DNA of 64,000 nucleotides from Planctomycetota bacterium. GTDB lineage: Bacteria; Planctomycetota; UBA11346. This document shows positions 1 to 7,803 of the stretch, one piece after another. Location of the stretch: positions 28,719 to 92,718 of the forward strand of contig BJHQ01000019.1 of assembly GCA_014193115.1 (NCBI GenBank), in the 5' to 3' direction. The position numbers and the translations under genes were made by a program. Each line of letters begins with the position of its first letter. Within the stretch, counting starts at the first letter, position 1. The notes below the pieces were generated by a model, which saw only the letters and a program-made list of their open reading frames with translations, had not been told where the DNA came from and made no database searches.

Positions 1-15
1 GCTCCGTGACCTGAA

Positions 16-44
16 GCCAACCGGCACGTCGCGTGCCGGTTGGC
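16..44. terminator. Perfect 13-bp hairpin upstream of dps
   Basis: The arms GCCAACCGGCACG and CGTGCCGGTTGGC pair perfectly around a 3-base loop. No T-run follows on either side. It probably ends the gene left of the window or protects its mRNA; the lack of a U-tract makes a classical intrinsic terminator uncertain. Confidence 0.5.
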
Positions 45-113
45 CAGAGCTGGCGGGATCGCAATCCGATCATCCGCCGACCATGCATCGACCACCCACC
101 CAAGGAATCCCAC

Positions 114-638
114 ATGAAAACCAAACCGAATCCGCTTCCTCAAAAAGACGTCACCATGTATGAAACGGGAAATGATATCACCCAAAAACGCCGGATCGAA
201 CTGAACGCCCTGATGAACAAGCGCTTGGCTTCGGCGATCGACCTGGGAACCCACTTGAAGCAAGCCCACTGGAACGTGAAGGGACCGAGCTTCATCGGCC
301 TCCATGAACTGTTCGACAAGATCAGCGGCGCGGTCGATGCCTATGTCGACCTGATCGCCGAACGCATCGTCCAGCTCGGCGGAATCGCCGAGGGCACCGC
401 CCGCACCGTCGCCGCCCGCACCCGTCTTCCCGAGTATCCCTTGGCCATCGGTGACGGCATGACCCACGTCGAAGCCGTCGCCCGGTCCCTGTCCACCTTT
501 GGCCAGGAAGCCCGCAACACGATCAACGAGGCGACCGCCTTGGAAGATGCCGATACCGCCGATGTGTTCACCGAGGTCTCACGGGGTATCGACAAGTGGC
601 TGTGGTTCGTCGAGGCCCATTCCCAGACCAAAGTTTGA
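114..638 (+). CDS. dps: Dps-family DNA-protection ferritin
   Basis: A 174-residue Dps/ferritin-like protein, which in this family forms a dodecamer that oxidises iron with peroxide and shields DNA in stressed cells. The inter-subunit ferroxidase residues are all visible: H52, H64, D68, D79 and E83, in the contexts AHWNVKG, HELFDKI and AERIVQLGG. The numbering is almost the same as in E. coli Dps. I chose the ATG at 114 because AAGGA lies 8 bases upstream; reading on to an earlier start would add an unrelated leader. A WrbA-like flavodoxin gene follows after 30 bases with the same AAGGAATCCC leader, so the two may form a small oxidative-stress unit. Confidence 0.95.
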   Translation: MKTKPNPLPQKDVTMYETGNDITQKRRIELNALMNKRLASAIDLGTHLKQAHWNVKGPSFIGLHELFDKISGAVDAYVDLIAERIVQLGGIAEGTARTVAARTRLPEYPLAIGDGMTHVEAVARSLSTFGQEARNTINEATALEDADTADVFTEVSRGIDKWLWFVEAHSQTKV

Positions 639-668
639 CCGTCCATCAGTACTTGGCCAAGGAATCCC

Positions 669-1283
669 ATGACCACCGTCGCCATCGTCTACCATTCATT
701 GTATGGCCACACCAAACTGCAAGCCGAACGGGTCGTCATCGGAGCGCGCAGCGTCCCGGATACGACGGTCATGCTGTACACCGCTGAATTCGCTACGACC
801 CACCTGGATACGTTGGACTTCGCCGATGCCATCATCTTCGGCTGTCCAACGTACATGGGAAGCATGTCCGCAGGCATGAAGCAATTCATCGAAGCGTCAT
901 CGAAGAAGTGGTTCACCCTGGCGTGGAAGGATAAGGTCGCCGGGGCGTTCACCAATTCATCGTCGTTTTCCGGCGACAAGCTGAACACCCTGGTCGGATT
1001 GCTGATCAACGCCATGCAGCACGGCATGGTCTTCGTGGGGCTGGGTGTGCTGCCGTCAGCCAATCGCCCCGACGCCATGAAGCAGAACTCAGGTCCGGGA
1101 CCGGACGCCCACAACCGGGTCGGATCGTCCATCGGTCCGATGGCCACCAGTTTCCAGGTCCCCCCACCTGACGCACCAGGCACCGGGGATCTTGAAACCG
1201 CGGAACTCTATGGCCGCCGGGTTGCTGAAACCACCCAACAGTTCGTTCGTGGCAGGGCCGCAGCGGTTCCCTCGGGCCGCTGA
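669..1283 (+). CDS. WrbA-like flavodoxin / NAD(P)H:quinone oxidoreductase
   Basis: A 204-residue flavodoxin-fold protein. The FMN phosphate loop is S10-LYGHT-15, and the flavin-contact segments GCPTYMGSMS and NSSSFSGDK are present, as in WrbA and related quinone reductases that make two-electron reductions to avoid radical formation. The length fits WrbA (about 200). The middle region is less WrbA-like than the N-terminus, so I do not give the symbol. An AAGGA ribosome site precedes the ATG. It sits 30 bases after dps, which supports a shared role in oxidative stress. Confidence 0.85.
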   Translation: MTTVAIVYHSLYGHTKLQAERVVIGARSVPDTTVMLYTAEFATTHLDTLDFADAIIFGCPTYMGSMSAGMKQFIEASSKKWFTLAWKDKVAGAFTNSSSFSGDKLNTLVGLLINAMQHGMVFVGLGVLPSANRPDAMKQNSGPGPDAHNRVGSSIGPMATSFQVPPPDAPGTGDLETAELYGRRVAETTQQFVRGRAAAVPSGR

Positions 1284-1352
1284 ATGCTGCATCATCCGGT
1301 CTGATCTCTGACAGTAAGGAATCGCGCAAGAATAACTCGGGTCTTTCTCCAA

Positions 1353-1384
1353 CTCTTGGCGATGTGGCGTCTTGGCGGTTCCCC
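1353..1384 (-). repeat. Dispersed element, copy 1 (translates NRQDA... on the minus strand)
   Basis: On the minus strand this reads GAACCGCCAAGACGCC and then a second CGCCAAG. Related copies lie at 29061-29087 (plus) and 29171-29203 (minus). It is an intergenic repeat, not a gene. Confidence 0.6.
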
Positions 1385-1396
1385 AACCGCCTTTCT
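1374..1396 (+). terminator. Probable intrinsic terminator after the flavodoxin gene
   Basis: GGCGGTT, loop CCCC, AACCGCC, then TTTCT. It is one of the few hairpins in the window followed by a T-rich stretch. It lies 90 bases after the flavodoxin stop and 85 before the Mur ligase start, and overlaps the dispersed repeat at 1353-1384. Confidence 0.5.
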
Positions 1397-1480
1397 CGGG
1401 ATGTACGCACCTGTCCGCATGGCGTCCCGGAGGGGCAGAGCCCGGCTGGCGAGACATCAGCCACCCGCTATTTCCCAGCC

Positions 1481-2836
1481 ATGCGCTATCATTTCTCCGG
1501 CATCGCCGGTGCTGGGGTCAATCCGCTCGCCCGGCTGGTGCGGGCCTGGGGGCATGACGTGCAGGGCAGCGACCGCGGTTTCGACCGCGGTCAGCAAGCC
1601 GAGCGTCGGCAGCAACTCGAAGCCGAAGGCATCCGCATCGTCGCCCAGGATGGCGCAGCGATCACGCCGGCGATCGATTGCATGATTTATTCCACGGCGG
1701 TCGAGCAGGATACGCCGGAACTGGTCGCCGCCCGCCGCCATGGAGTCGCCCTGGTGCCGCGGCCGGCCCTGCTCGCCGAGATCGTCAACGCCGCCCAGCC
1801 CGGCATCGCGATCAGTGGAACCGCAGGAAAATCCACGATCACCGGGATGGTCGCCTGGTGCCTGCGCCAGCTGGGCCAGCCGGCGACGATCCTCGGCGGA
1901 GCCGCCCTGGTCGGCGATGACGGGCCGTTCACGCCTGGCCCGGCCGGCGGCCTGGTGGTGGCCGAAGCCTGCGAATCCGACGGCACCTTGCCGGGCTACC
2001 AGCCGGCCATCGGCCTGATTCACAACATCACCCGCGATCATGGCGAGGTCGATGAGGTCAAAGCCCAGTTCGAACACTTCGCCGCCCGGTCCCAGCGCCT
2101 GCTGGTCAATGCCGCCTGTCCGGTGGCCACAGCCTTGGCTGCTCAGCACCCGCGGGCGGTGCGCTATGGCACCGGTGATCCGGCGGATCTGCCGCTGGAG
2201 ATCGTCAGCATCGGCCCTTGGCGATCCCAAGGTGTCCTCGGCCTCCCCGAAGGCGACATCAATTTGGATCTACCCCAGCCCGGAGCCCACACCCTCGACA
2301 ATGCCGCCGCGGCCTTGGCGGTGATCCGTTGCCTCGGTCTGGATGTTTCAGCCGCCGCCGCGGCCTTGCGCGAGTTCCCCGGCGTGGTCCGCCGTTTCCA
2401 GGTCCTCGGCACCACCGACACCGGCATCACCGTGGTCGATGATTACGCCCACAATGGCGACAAGATCCGGGCCGCAGTGGAGGCCGCCCAGGCCGGCTGC
2501 GACCGCCTGGTGGCGGTATTCCAGCCCCACGGTTTCGGCCCGGCAAAATTCCTGCGCCCGGAATTGAAGACCTTGTTGCCAAGCCTGCTGCGACCCCAGG
2601 ACCGTTTTTGCTACGCCGGCATCCATTACGCCGGCGGCACCGTGGCCAAGGACATCAGCAGCGCCGACCTGGTCAGCGACTTGCCGGCCAACCTGGCAGC
2701 CGCCCACGCGCCGGACCACGCCGCCGTGCTCGCCTGGGTCGCCGACACCGCCATCCCCGGCGACACCGTGCTGCTCATGGGCGCCCGGGACCCGGCGTTG
2801 CCGGGACTGGCGAAGGCGCTGTATGGGTTGCTGTGA
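1481..2836 (+). CDS. Mur ligase family protein, MurC/Mpl-like
   Basis: A 451-residue ATP-dependent ligase with the three Mur domains: N-terminal Rossmann domain (HFSGIAGAGVNPLARL, about 1-105), central ATPase (P-loop GTAGKST at 113-119, and LIHNITRDHGEVDE) and C-terminal domain starting near RRFQVLG with DDYAHNGDK. MurC adds L-Ala to UDP-MurNAc, and Mpl recycles UDP-MurNAc with tripeptide. The fold and N-terminus resemble these two, but the P-loop is GTAGKST instead of the usual GTHGKTT, so the exact substrate is open. The start at 1481 gives the proper Rossmann N-terminus; longer readings run into repeat DNA. It stands alone, with no mur or fts genes nearby. Confidence 0.8.
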   Translation: MRYHFSGIAGAGVNPLARLVRAWGHDVQGSDRGFDRGQQAERRQQLEAEGIRIVAQDGAAITPAIDCMIYSTAVEQDTPELVAARRHGVALVPRPALLAEIVNAAQPGIAISGTAGKSTITGMVAWCLRQLGQPATILGGAALVGDDGPFTPGPAGGLVVAEACESDGTLPGYQPAIGLIHNITRDHGEVDEVKAQFEHFAARSQRLLVNAACPVATALAAQHPRAVRYGTGDPADLPLEIVSIGPWRSQGVLGLPEGDINLDLPQPGAHTLDNAAAALAVIRCLGLDVSAAAAALREFPGVVRRFQVLGTTDTGITVVDDYAHNGDKIRAAVEAAQAGCDRLVAVFQPHGFGPAKFLRPELKTLLPSLLRPQDRFCYAGIHYAGGTVAKDISSADLVSDLPANLAAAHAPDHAAVLAWVADTAIPGDTVLLMGARDPALPGLAKALYGLL

Positions 2837-2996
2837 GCAGCGGTAGTCCACCGCAATTGCAAGTGATCGGTTGACAATGATGACGCATATTTAACCTGAA
2901 TTCATCCTGATAGAAGCATGGTCAACGCCCATCCACCCCAAGCGCAATAATAATTCTTCATCCCCAGAATACGCCGTTGTTCATTCAAGGAAATTT

Positions 2997-4589
2997 ATGA
3001 CAATCATAGTTGAGCTCCCGAATCAGACAGGATCTGGTGATCCTGCGATAATTGATTCTTCGGGTCACGTGGTTTTAATAGGAGCGAATGGCTCTGGTAA
3101 AACTCGTCTAGGCATTTGGATTGAGCAGCATCACGAAAGAAAATTTACCGTTCACAGAATCAGTGCACAGAAGGCATTAACCATCCCCGAGTTCGCACAG
3201 CGCAAGAATCTTGAAGAGGCCGAAAAGGATTTGATTCTTGGTCGTTCAGATCAGCACGCCGCCGTAGATAGAAAGATCCATGATCGATGGGGCGGAACGC
3301 CTGCTACATTTCTCCTTAGCGACTTCGACAAACTGTTGTCACTGCTATTCGCCAAGTCATCTGAGCGAGACCGAAAACACACTGAACTCACTAGGCTATC
3401 ACAAACTTACATCGCAGTCCCCGACGCACCCATCGACACCATCGTCAAGATATGGGGGGAGATTATGCCACATCGGGAAATTAACTTCGTTGATGGAAAG
3501 GTCCTCGTCAGGAAGTCCAGCGAGCCCGAATATCACGGAAAAGAAATGAGTGATGGCGAGCGAGTTGCCCTGTATCTCATTGGCCAATGCCTATGCGCAC
3601 CAGATAATTCTTTAGTCATTGTAGATGAGCCCGAGATTCACCTTCACAAATCACTAGTTGACAAGATTTGGAATAAGGTCGAAGAACTTTGCCAAACGAA
3701 GAAATTTATCTACATCACACATGATTTAGACTTCGCCGCATCGAGGAGTGACGCAAACAAGATTTGGATCAAGAGTTACAGCGGAAACGTTTGGACGTGG
3801 GAAATTGTCCCGGAAGAGGAATCCCTGCCTGCGGATATGATACTTGAAGTCATTGGAAGCAGGAAGAAAATTCTGTTTTGCGAAGGAGATCCAGGAAGCC
3901 TTGATGCAACCATCTATCAGATCGCTTATCCAAGATATCACGTCATACCTAGAGGCGGATGCGATAAGGTTATTGAGTCCACAAAGGCCCTGCGAAATAA
4001 TGCAGCCCTTCACCACTTGGATGCGGTTGGCATCATCGATAGTGACTACAGGGAATCCGATGAAATTACAGCACTATTGTCTCATGGAATCAAAACCATT
4101 GCCGTCGCGGAAATAGAAAATATATTTTGCACTAAATCGGTTGTAAGGATTGTCGCGGAACACCTTGCACAAGACCCAAATCGAGTCATCCAGGAGGTCA
4201 TAGATTTCTTAATTTCCGCACTGGTATCAGAAATTAATCTACAAATATCCTCAATGGCCGAACGGCGCATTCAATTTTTACTGCGAGCATTTTCTAAGTC
4301 ATCCAACGACAAGCATGGACTAGAAAGCGGGCTTAGAGTAACAATGGGCAGAATTGACGTCAATGTGATACATGATGAATGCAAAAAGGCATTCGACGAT
4401 GCAATTGCCTCAAAAAATCTAGACATGCTTCTCCGCATATATAATCGAAAAAAACTTCCGGAACGAATTTCGGGAATACTTGGCTTAGCAAATGGTGAGT
4501 ACAAGAAGCTTTTGGTGAGACTGATGAAGGGTCCTAAACAGGATGAAGTAATTTCTGCGTTACAGACTTATTTACCATCCCTGCAGTGA
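2997..4589 (+). CDS. ATPase-TOPRIM fusion, PARIS/OLD-like candidate defence protein
   Basis: A 530-residue protein in two parts. The N-terminal ABC-type ATPase has Walker A GANGSGKT (29-36), signature MSDGER (184-189), Walker B SLVIVDEPE (D210, E211) and an H-loop THD (241-243). The C-terminal half looks like a DUF4435/TOPRIM nuclease: FCEGDPG with E296, then GIIDSDYR with D348 and D350, then AEIENIF. In established systems AriA (ATPase) and AriB (DUF4435 TOPRIM) form the PARIS anti-phage system, and fused versions are known; OLD nucleases have the same order. I infer a defence role. An AAGGA site precedes the ATG. The gene is far AT-richer than its neighbours and is probably acquired. A domain search would decide between PARIS and OLD. 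Confidence 0.75.
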   Translation: MTIIVELPNQTGSGDPAIIDSSGHVVLIGANGSGKTRLGIWIEQHHERKFTVHRISAQKALTIPEFAQRKNLEEAEKDLILGRSDQHAAVDRKIHDRWGGTPATFLLSDFDKLLSLLFAKSSERDRKHTELTRLSQTYIAVPDAPIDTIVKIWGEIMPHREINFVDGKVLVRKSSEPEYHGKEMSDGERVALYLIGQCLCAPDNSLVIVDEPEIHLHKSLVDKIWNKVEELCQTKKFIYITHDLDFAASRSDANKIWIKSYSGNVWTWEIVPEEESLPADMILEVIGSRKKILFCEGDPGSLDATIYQIAYPRYHVIPRGGCDKVIESTKALRNNAALHHLDAVGIIDSDYRESDEITALLSHGIKTIAVAEIENIFCTKSVVRIVAEHLAQDPNRVIQEVIDFLISALVSEINLQISSMAERRIQFLLRAFSKSSNDKHGLESGLRVTMGRIDVNVIHDECKKAFDDAIASKNLDMLLRIYNRKKLPERISGILGLANGEYKKLLVRLMKGPKQDEVISALQTYLPSLQ

Positions 4590-4722
4590 ACCACGTAAAT
4601 CCAACCCAGGCTCGTTATAGCGAAGTGTCAAAAAAGCGTTGCACCGGCGCCGGTCACTTTGGGTCGGTCCGTTGATCCTGAAGGTCTGTATAATTTACAC
4701 AACACAACTCTTGGAATAAATT

Positions 4723-5043
4723 ATGAATTTACGCACCATGATGCTCATTGCCGCCATAATTATGTTTGGAAACTACCATTTTGCGTCAGAGTCCACCATA
4801 TATAAATGCGATTCACTCATTTCCGAATCTAGTAAAACTGCAATCGCCATTCGCGGATATACACAAAAAGGAGAATGGAAGGATACTCACGATCTCATCA
4901 TCGATTATTCATCAATTGTATCGATAAACGGCTTCAGGGACGAAAAGAATCCCAAAGTCAGTATAACCAGCAAGGAAATGATCATTGACAATGGACTCAC
5001 CGAAAATCGTATTTATTGGATTTCATTTAAAATCAATTGCTGA
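4723..5043 (+). CDS. Small secreted protein of unknown function
   Basis: A 106-residue protein with a likely signal peptide: MNLRTMM, hydrophobic IAAIIMFGNYHF, and cleavage near FAS-ES. The mature part contains three cysteines, one of them the final residue. I do not recognise the family. A TATAAT box sits at 4689-4694, about 30 bases before the start, and GGA lies at about 4712. It shares the low GC content of the preceding ATPase-TOPRIM gene, so it likely arrived with it, although a secreted partner is not part of any defence system I know. Orphan cargo is an equal possibility. Confidence 0.55.
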   Translation: MNLRTMMLIAAIIMFGNYHFASESTIYKCDSLISESSKTAIAIRGYTQKGEWKDTHDLIIDYSSIVSINGFRDEKNPKVSITSKEMIIDNGLTENRIYWISFKINC

Positions 5044-5226
5044 TTTAAATGGATTTATGGACTTCGCCTGGAAAAATAAAATGGACAATCCAGTCACACC
5101 GAAATCAACTGGCGTTAAAGACTTCTGAAATGGAATTTTCTTTTCTCGACAAGTCGATACGTCGAAGCCTGTGCGACCGGTGAATGGTGACGTTCAGCCC
5201 CAGCAACCCACCAAGGGACCCAACCC

Positions 5227-5673
5227 ATGACCGACCGTACCGTCCGCCTCCATCGGGTGCTCCGCACCAAGCCTGAGAAGGTCTTCCGCGCTTTCACGGA
5301 GGCCAACGCCCTGGCCAAGTGGCTTCCTCCGTATGGCTTCACCTGCCAGGTCCATGATCTGGAAGCGCGCGTTGGCGGAACCTTTCGGATGTCGTTTCAC
5401 AATTTTTCCACCGGCAATGGCCACTCGTTCGGCGGTGAATACCTCGAACTGGTCGCGAACGAGCTGCTCCGCTACACGGATCGGTTTGATGATCCGAACC
5501 TGCCGGGAGTGATGGAGGTCACCGTGGCGCTGAAATCGGTGGTGTGCGGAACCGACCTGACCATCACCCAAAGCGGCATCCCAGCCGTGATCCCCCTGGA
5601 GATGTGCTACCTCGGATGGCAGGAATCACTCCTCCAACTGGCTGCTTTCGTCGAGCCCGACATCGCTGGCTGA
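5227..5673 (+). CDS. SRPBCC (AHSA1-like) domain protein
   Basis: A 148-residue protein of the START/Bet v1-like superfamily. The typical opening is present: VRLHRVLRTKPEKVFRAFTE, then LAKWLPP, and GGTFRMSFHN in the first sheet, ending with the GWQESLLQLAAFVE helix. Such proteins bind small hydrophobic ligands; the precise ligand cannot be read here. AAGGGA precedes the ATG. The next gene (DUF4256) begins 16 bases after the stop and overlaps the glycerate kinase, so these three are probably one operon. GC content is back to the level of the chromosome. Confidence 0.85.
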   Translation: MTDRTVRLHRVLRTKPEKVFRAFTEANALAKWLPPYGFTCQVHDLEARVGGTFRMSFHNFSTGNGHSFGGEYLELVANELLRYTDRFDDPNLPGVMEVTVALKSVVCGTDLTITQSGIPAVIPLEMCYLGWQESLLQLAAFVEPDIAG

Positions 5674-5689
5674 GCATCGTCCAAAGCCT

Positions 5690-6238
5690 ATGACAACATC
5701 ACCGAGCGAAGACGTCATCACCGTGCTCAAGGCACGATTTGTGAGAAACTCACACCGGCATACCGGTGTGTCCTGGGATAAGGTGCTGGCGAAACTGGGG
5801 AATAATGAGAAGACCATGACATCCCTGATCGCTATGGAGGAAACCGGTGGTGAGCCCGACCTGTTGCAGTACGATCAAACTCAGGACGCGTATGTCTTTT
5901 TTGATTGCTCACCCGAAAGCCCGATCGGACGCAGAAGTCTCTGCTACGATCAGGAAGCCTTGGAATCGCGGCGGGAACATAAACCGAAGAACAGCGCGGT
6001 GAACGTGGCGAGGGCCATGGGAATCGAACTGCTGGACGAACAGGACTATCGGAAACTGCAATCGGTCATCACCTGCGATAGGAAAACCTCCAGTTGGGTG
6101 AAAACGCCGCCGGAGATCCGGAAATTGGGCGGCGCGCTCTTCTGCGACCATCGGTATGGACAGGTCTTCGTGTATCATAACGGCGCCGAATCGTACTATG
6201 CAGCGCGAGGTTTCCGCGGAAAGCTCGTCATTTTGTGA
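5690..6238 (+). CDS. DUF4256 family protein
   Basis: A 182-residue protein that matches my memory of the DUF4256 family along its whole length: GVSWDKV, EETGGEPDLLQYD, FFDCSPESPIGRRSLCYD, KTSSWVKTPPEIRKLGGALF and a final HNGAESYYAARGFRG. The function of the family is not known to me. Its stop overlaps the GTG start of the glycerate kinase gene by three bases, which suggests translational coupling. The family is often next to SRPBCC genes in my recollection, as it is here, but I cannot verify that. Confidence 0.85.
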   Translation: MTTSPSEDVITVLKARFVRNSHRHTGVSWDKVLAKLGNNEKTMTSLIAMEETGGEPDLLQYDQTQDAYVFFDCSPESPIGRRSLCYDQEALESRREHKPKNSAVNVARAMGIELLDEQDYRKLQSVITCDRKTSSWVKTPPEIRKLGGALFCDHRYGQVFVYHNGAESYYAARGFRGKLVIL

Positions 6239-7500
6239 ACCAACGCGCCGATCTGGAGGCGATCTGGCGAGCAGGCCTTTCCGCCAGCGATCCGGCAGCC
6301 GCCGTGCATCGGCACCTCGCCATGGCCGATGGCGCCTTGATCGTCGCTGGAGAAACGTTGCCCGCGACCGGCCGACTGGTGGTGATCGCCGCAGGCAAAG
6401 CCGCGCCTGCCATGGCCGAGGCAGCAGCGGCTGTGCTCGGCGATCGGGTGTGGCGGCAGGTGGTCGTCGCCAAGGATCCTGGCCGGTGCCGCTGGCCGGT
6501 GCACCTGGCCGGACATCCACGACCGGATGAACGCAGTGTTGCCGCCGCAGACGCAGTGCTTGCGGCTGTCTCCGGCCTGACTGCCGACGACGTTGTCTTG
6601 GTGCTGCTGGCAGGTGGTGCATCGGCCCTGCTCGCCTGCCCACGGTCGCCACTGGTCTTGGCGGATCTCGATGGATTACACGCAGACCTGTTGGCCTGCG
6701 GCGCCGATATCCACGCGATCAATGCCGTGCGTAAACGTCTGTCCGTGCTGGCCGGCGGCGGATTGGCCCAGGCCCTGCGCCCAGCCCGCGTGGTGACCTT
6801 GGCGCTGTCGGATGTGCCAGGAGATCGTCCGGACAGCATCGGCTCTGGCCCGACCGTCCCCGACCTGGCGACCAGGGCGGAGGTGTCCGGCGTCGTCGAA
6901 CACTTCCGCCTAAAGCTGCCGGCAGCGGTGGCCACGCTCATCAACGAACCAAAAACCTTGCACACCAACGATCCCCGGGATCGTTTTCTGTGCATCGGCA
7001 GCAACGCCGTCGCCTGCCACGCGGCTCAGGCTGAGGCCGAACGACGCGGCTATCTGGTCGAACCCGCTCCGCCGCTGACCGGCGAGGCCCGGCGCATGGG
7101 CGACGTGCTGGCCTCGCGGCTCATCACCATCGCCGCCGGAACCAGCCGACCGCGGGCGATCATTTCCGGCGGTGAGACCACGGTGAGCCTCGGCCCGACA
7201 CCGGGCCAAGGCGGCCGGAATCAGGAACTGGCCCTGGCGGCTGCGATCGCTTTGGATGGATCCCTCGATGTTGGTCTGCTCGCTGCCGGCACCGACGGCG
7301 GCGATGGATCGTCACCGGCGGCGGGCGCCTTTGTCGATGGGAGCACCGTCGGCCGGGCCGCGCGGCGCAGTCTTGATGCCCGTGACCACTTGCGCCGGCA
7401 CGATGCTTATTCGTTCTTCCACGCCCTCGACGACGCGCTCATCACCGGTCCAACCGGCACCAATGTGATGGATCTGGTCATCGGCATCGTCGCCGGCTAG
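6235..7500 (+). CDS. Type-2 glycerate kinase (GckA/TtuD, MOFRL family)
   Basis: A 421-residue kinase that in this family phosphorylates glycerate to 2-phosphoglycerate, feeding glycolysis from sugar acids or serine-type pathways. Visible features are the N-terminal GCK domain (IAAGKAAPAMAEAA; LLAGGASALL; NAVRKRLSVLAGGGLA; LSDVPGDRPDSIGSGPT) and the C-terminal MOFRL region (ISGGETTVSLG, GQGGRNQELALAAA, GTDGGDGSSPAAGAFVDG). The start is GTG at 6235, inside the stop of the DUF4256 gene; with it the N-terminus has the normal length. Downstream lies a dispersed repeat, then a convergent operon. Confidence 0.92.
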   Translation: MNQRADLEAIWRAGLSASDPAAAVHRHLAMADGALIVAGETLPATGRLVVIAAGKAAPAMAEAAAAVLGDRVWRQVVVAKDPGRCRWPVHLAGHPRPDERSVAAADAVLAAVSGLTADDVVLVLLAGGASALLACPRSPLVLADLDGLHADLLACGADIHAINAVRKRLSVLAGGGLAQALRPARVVTLALSDVPGDRPDSIGSGPTVPDLATRAEVSGVVEHFRLKLPAAVATLINEPKTLHTNDPRDRFLCIGSNAVACHAAQAEAERRGYLVEPAPPLTGEARRMGDVLASRLITIAAGTSRPRAIISGGETTVSLGPTPGQGGRNQELALAAAIALDGSLDVGLLAAGTDGGDGSSPAAGAFVDGSTVGRAARRSLDARDHLRRHDAYSFFHALDDALITGPTGTNVMDLVIGIVAG

Positions 7501-7520
7501 GGCACGGGCAACAACGAGGC

Positions 7521-7560
7521 GAGCGTTTCGGAGCGGCGATGCCCTCATCGCCGGCGCAAC
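7521..7560. repeat. Dispersed GCGATG element, copy A1
   Basis: The core GTTTCGGAGCGGCGATGCCC is followed by TCATCGCCGGCG, and GGCGATG/CATCGCC form a short hairpin. Similar copies are at 27811-27850 (inverted) and 53821-53880, all between genes. Confidence 0.65.
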
Positions 7561-7642
7561 ACTGGTATCAAGAATAAACGGAGGTGTTTCTCAGCTGGAT
7601 GGAAAACCCACAGGGTGAGGATGGATCTTCCTCGGTCCGTCA

Positions 7643-7803
7643 GATCATCCCGGTAAAGCTGGTACCAGACCCAGGCGGGCCGATTCCTGTGGATTCACCC
7701 GGATGCGCTGAACACCCCCGGATGGCGCGTCGACCTGGGCATCGGTTGGAGACGAGGCGTTCCACAGGAATCCGCTCGGCACCTGCATGTCGATGGTCCG
7801 GTT
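7643..7803 (-). repeat. Duplicated 3-prime end, copy 1 (tail of the glycosidase gene)
   Basis: This stretch aligns without gaps to 9543-9703, exactly 1900 bases away, through the stop codon. It encodes the last 52 or so residues of the glycosidase, beginning NRTIDMQVPSGF. Confidence 0.9.

Noticed and set aside
2871..2899. TTGACA box before the ATPase-TOPRIM gene as a promoter
   Set aside because: There is no -10 hexamer at a suitable distance; the nearest AT-rich block is only 11 bases away.
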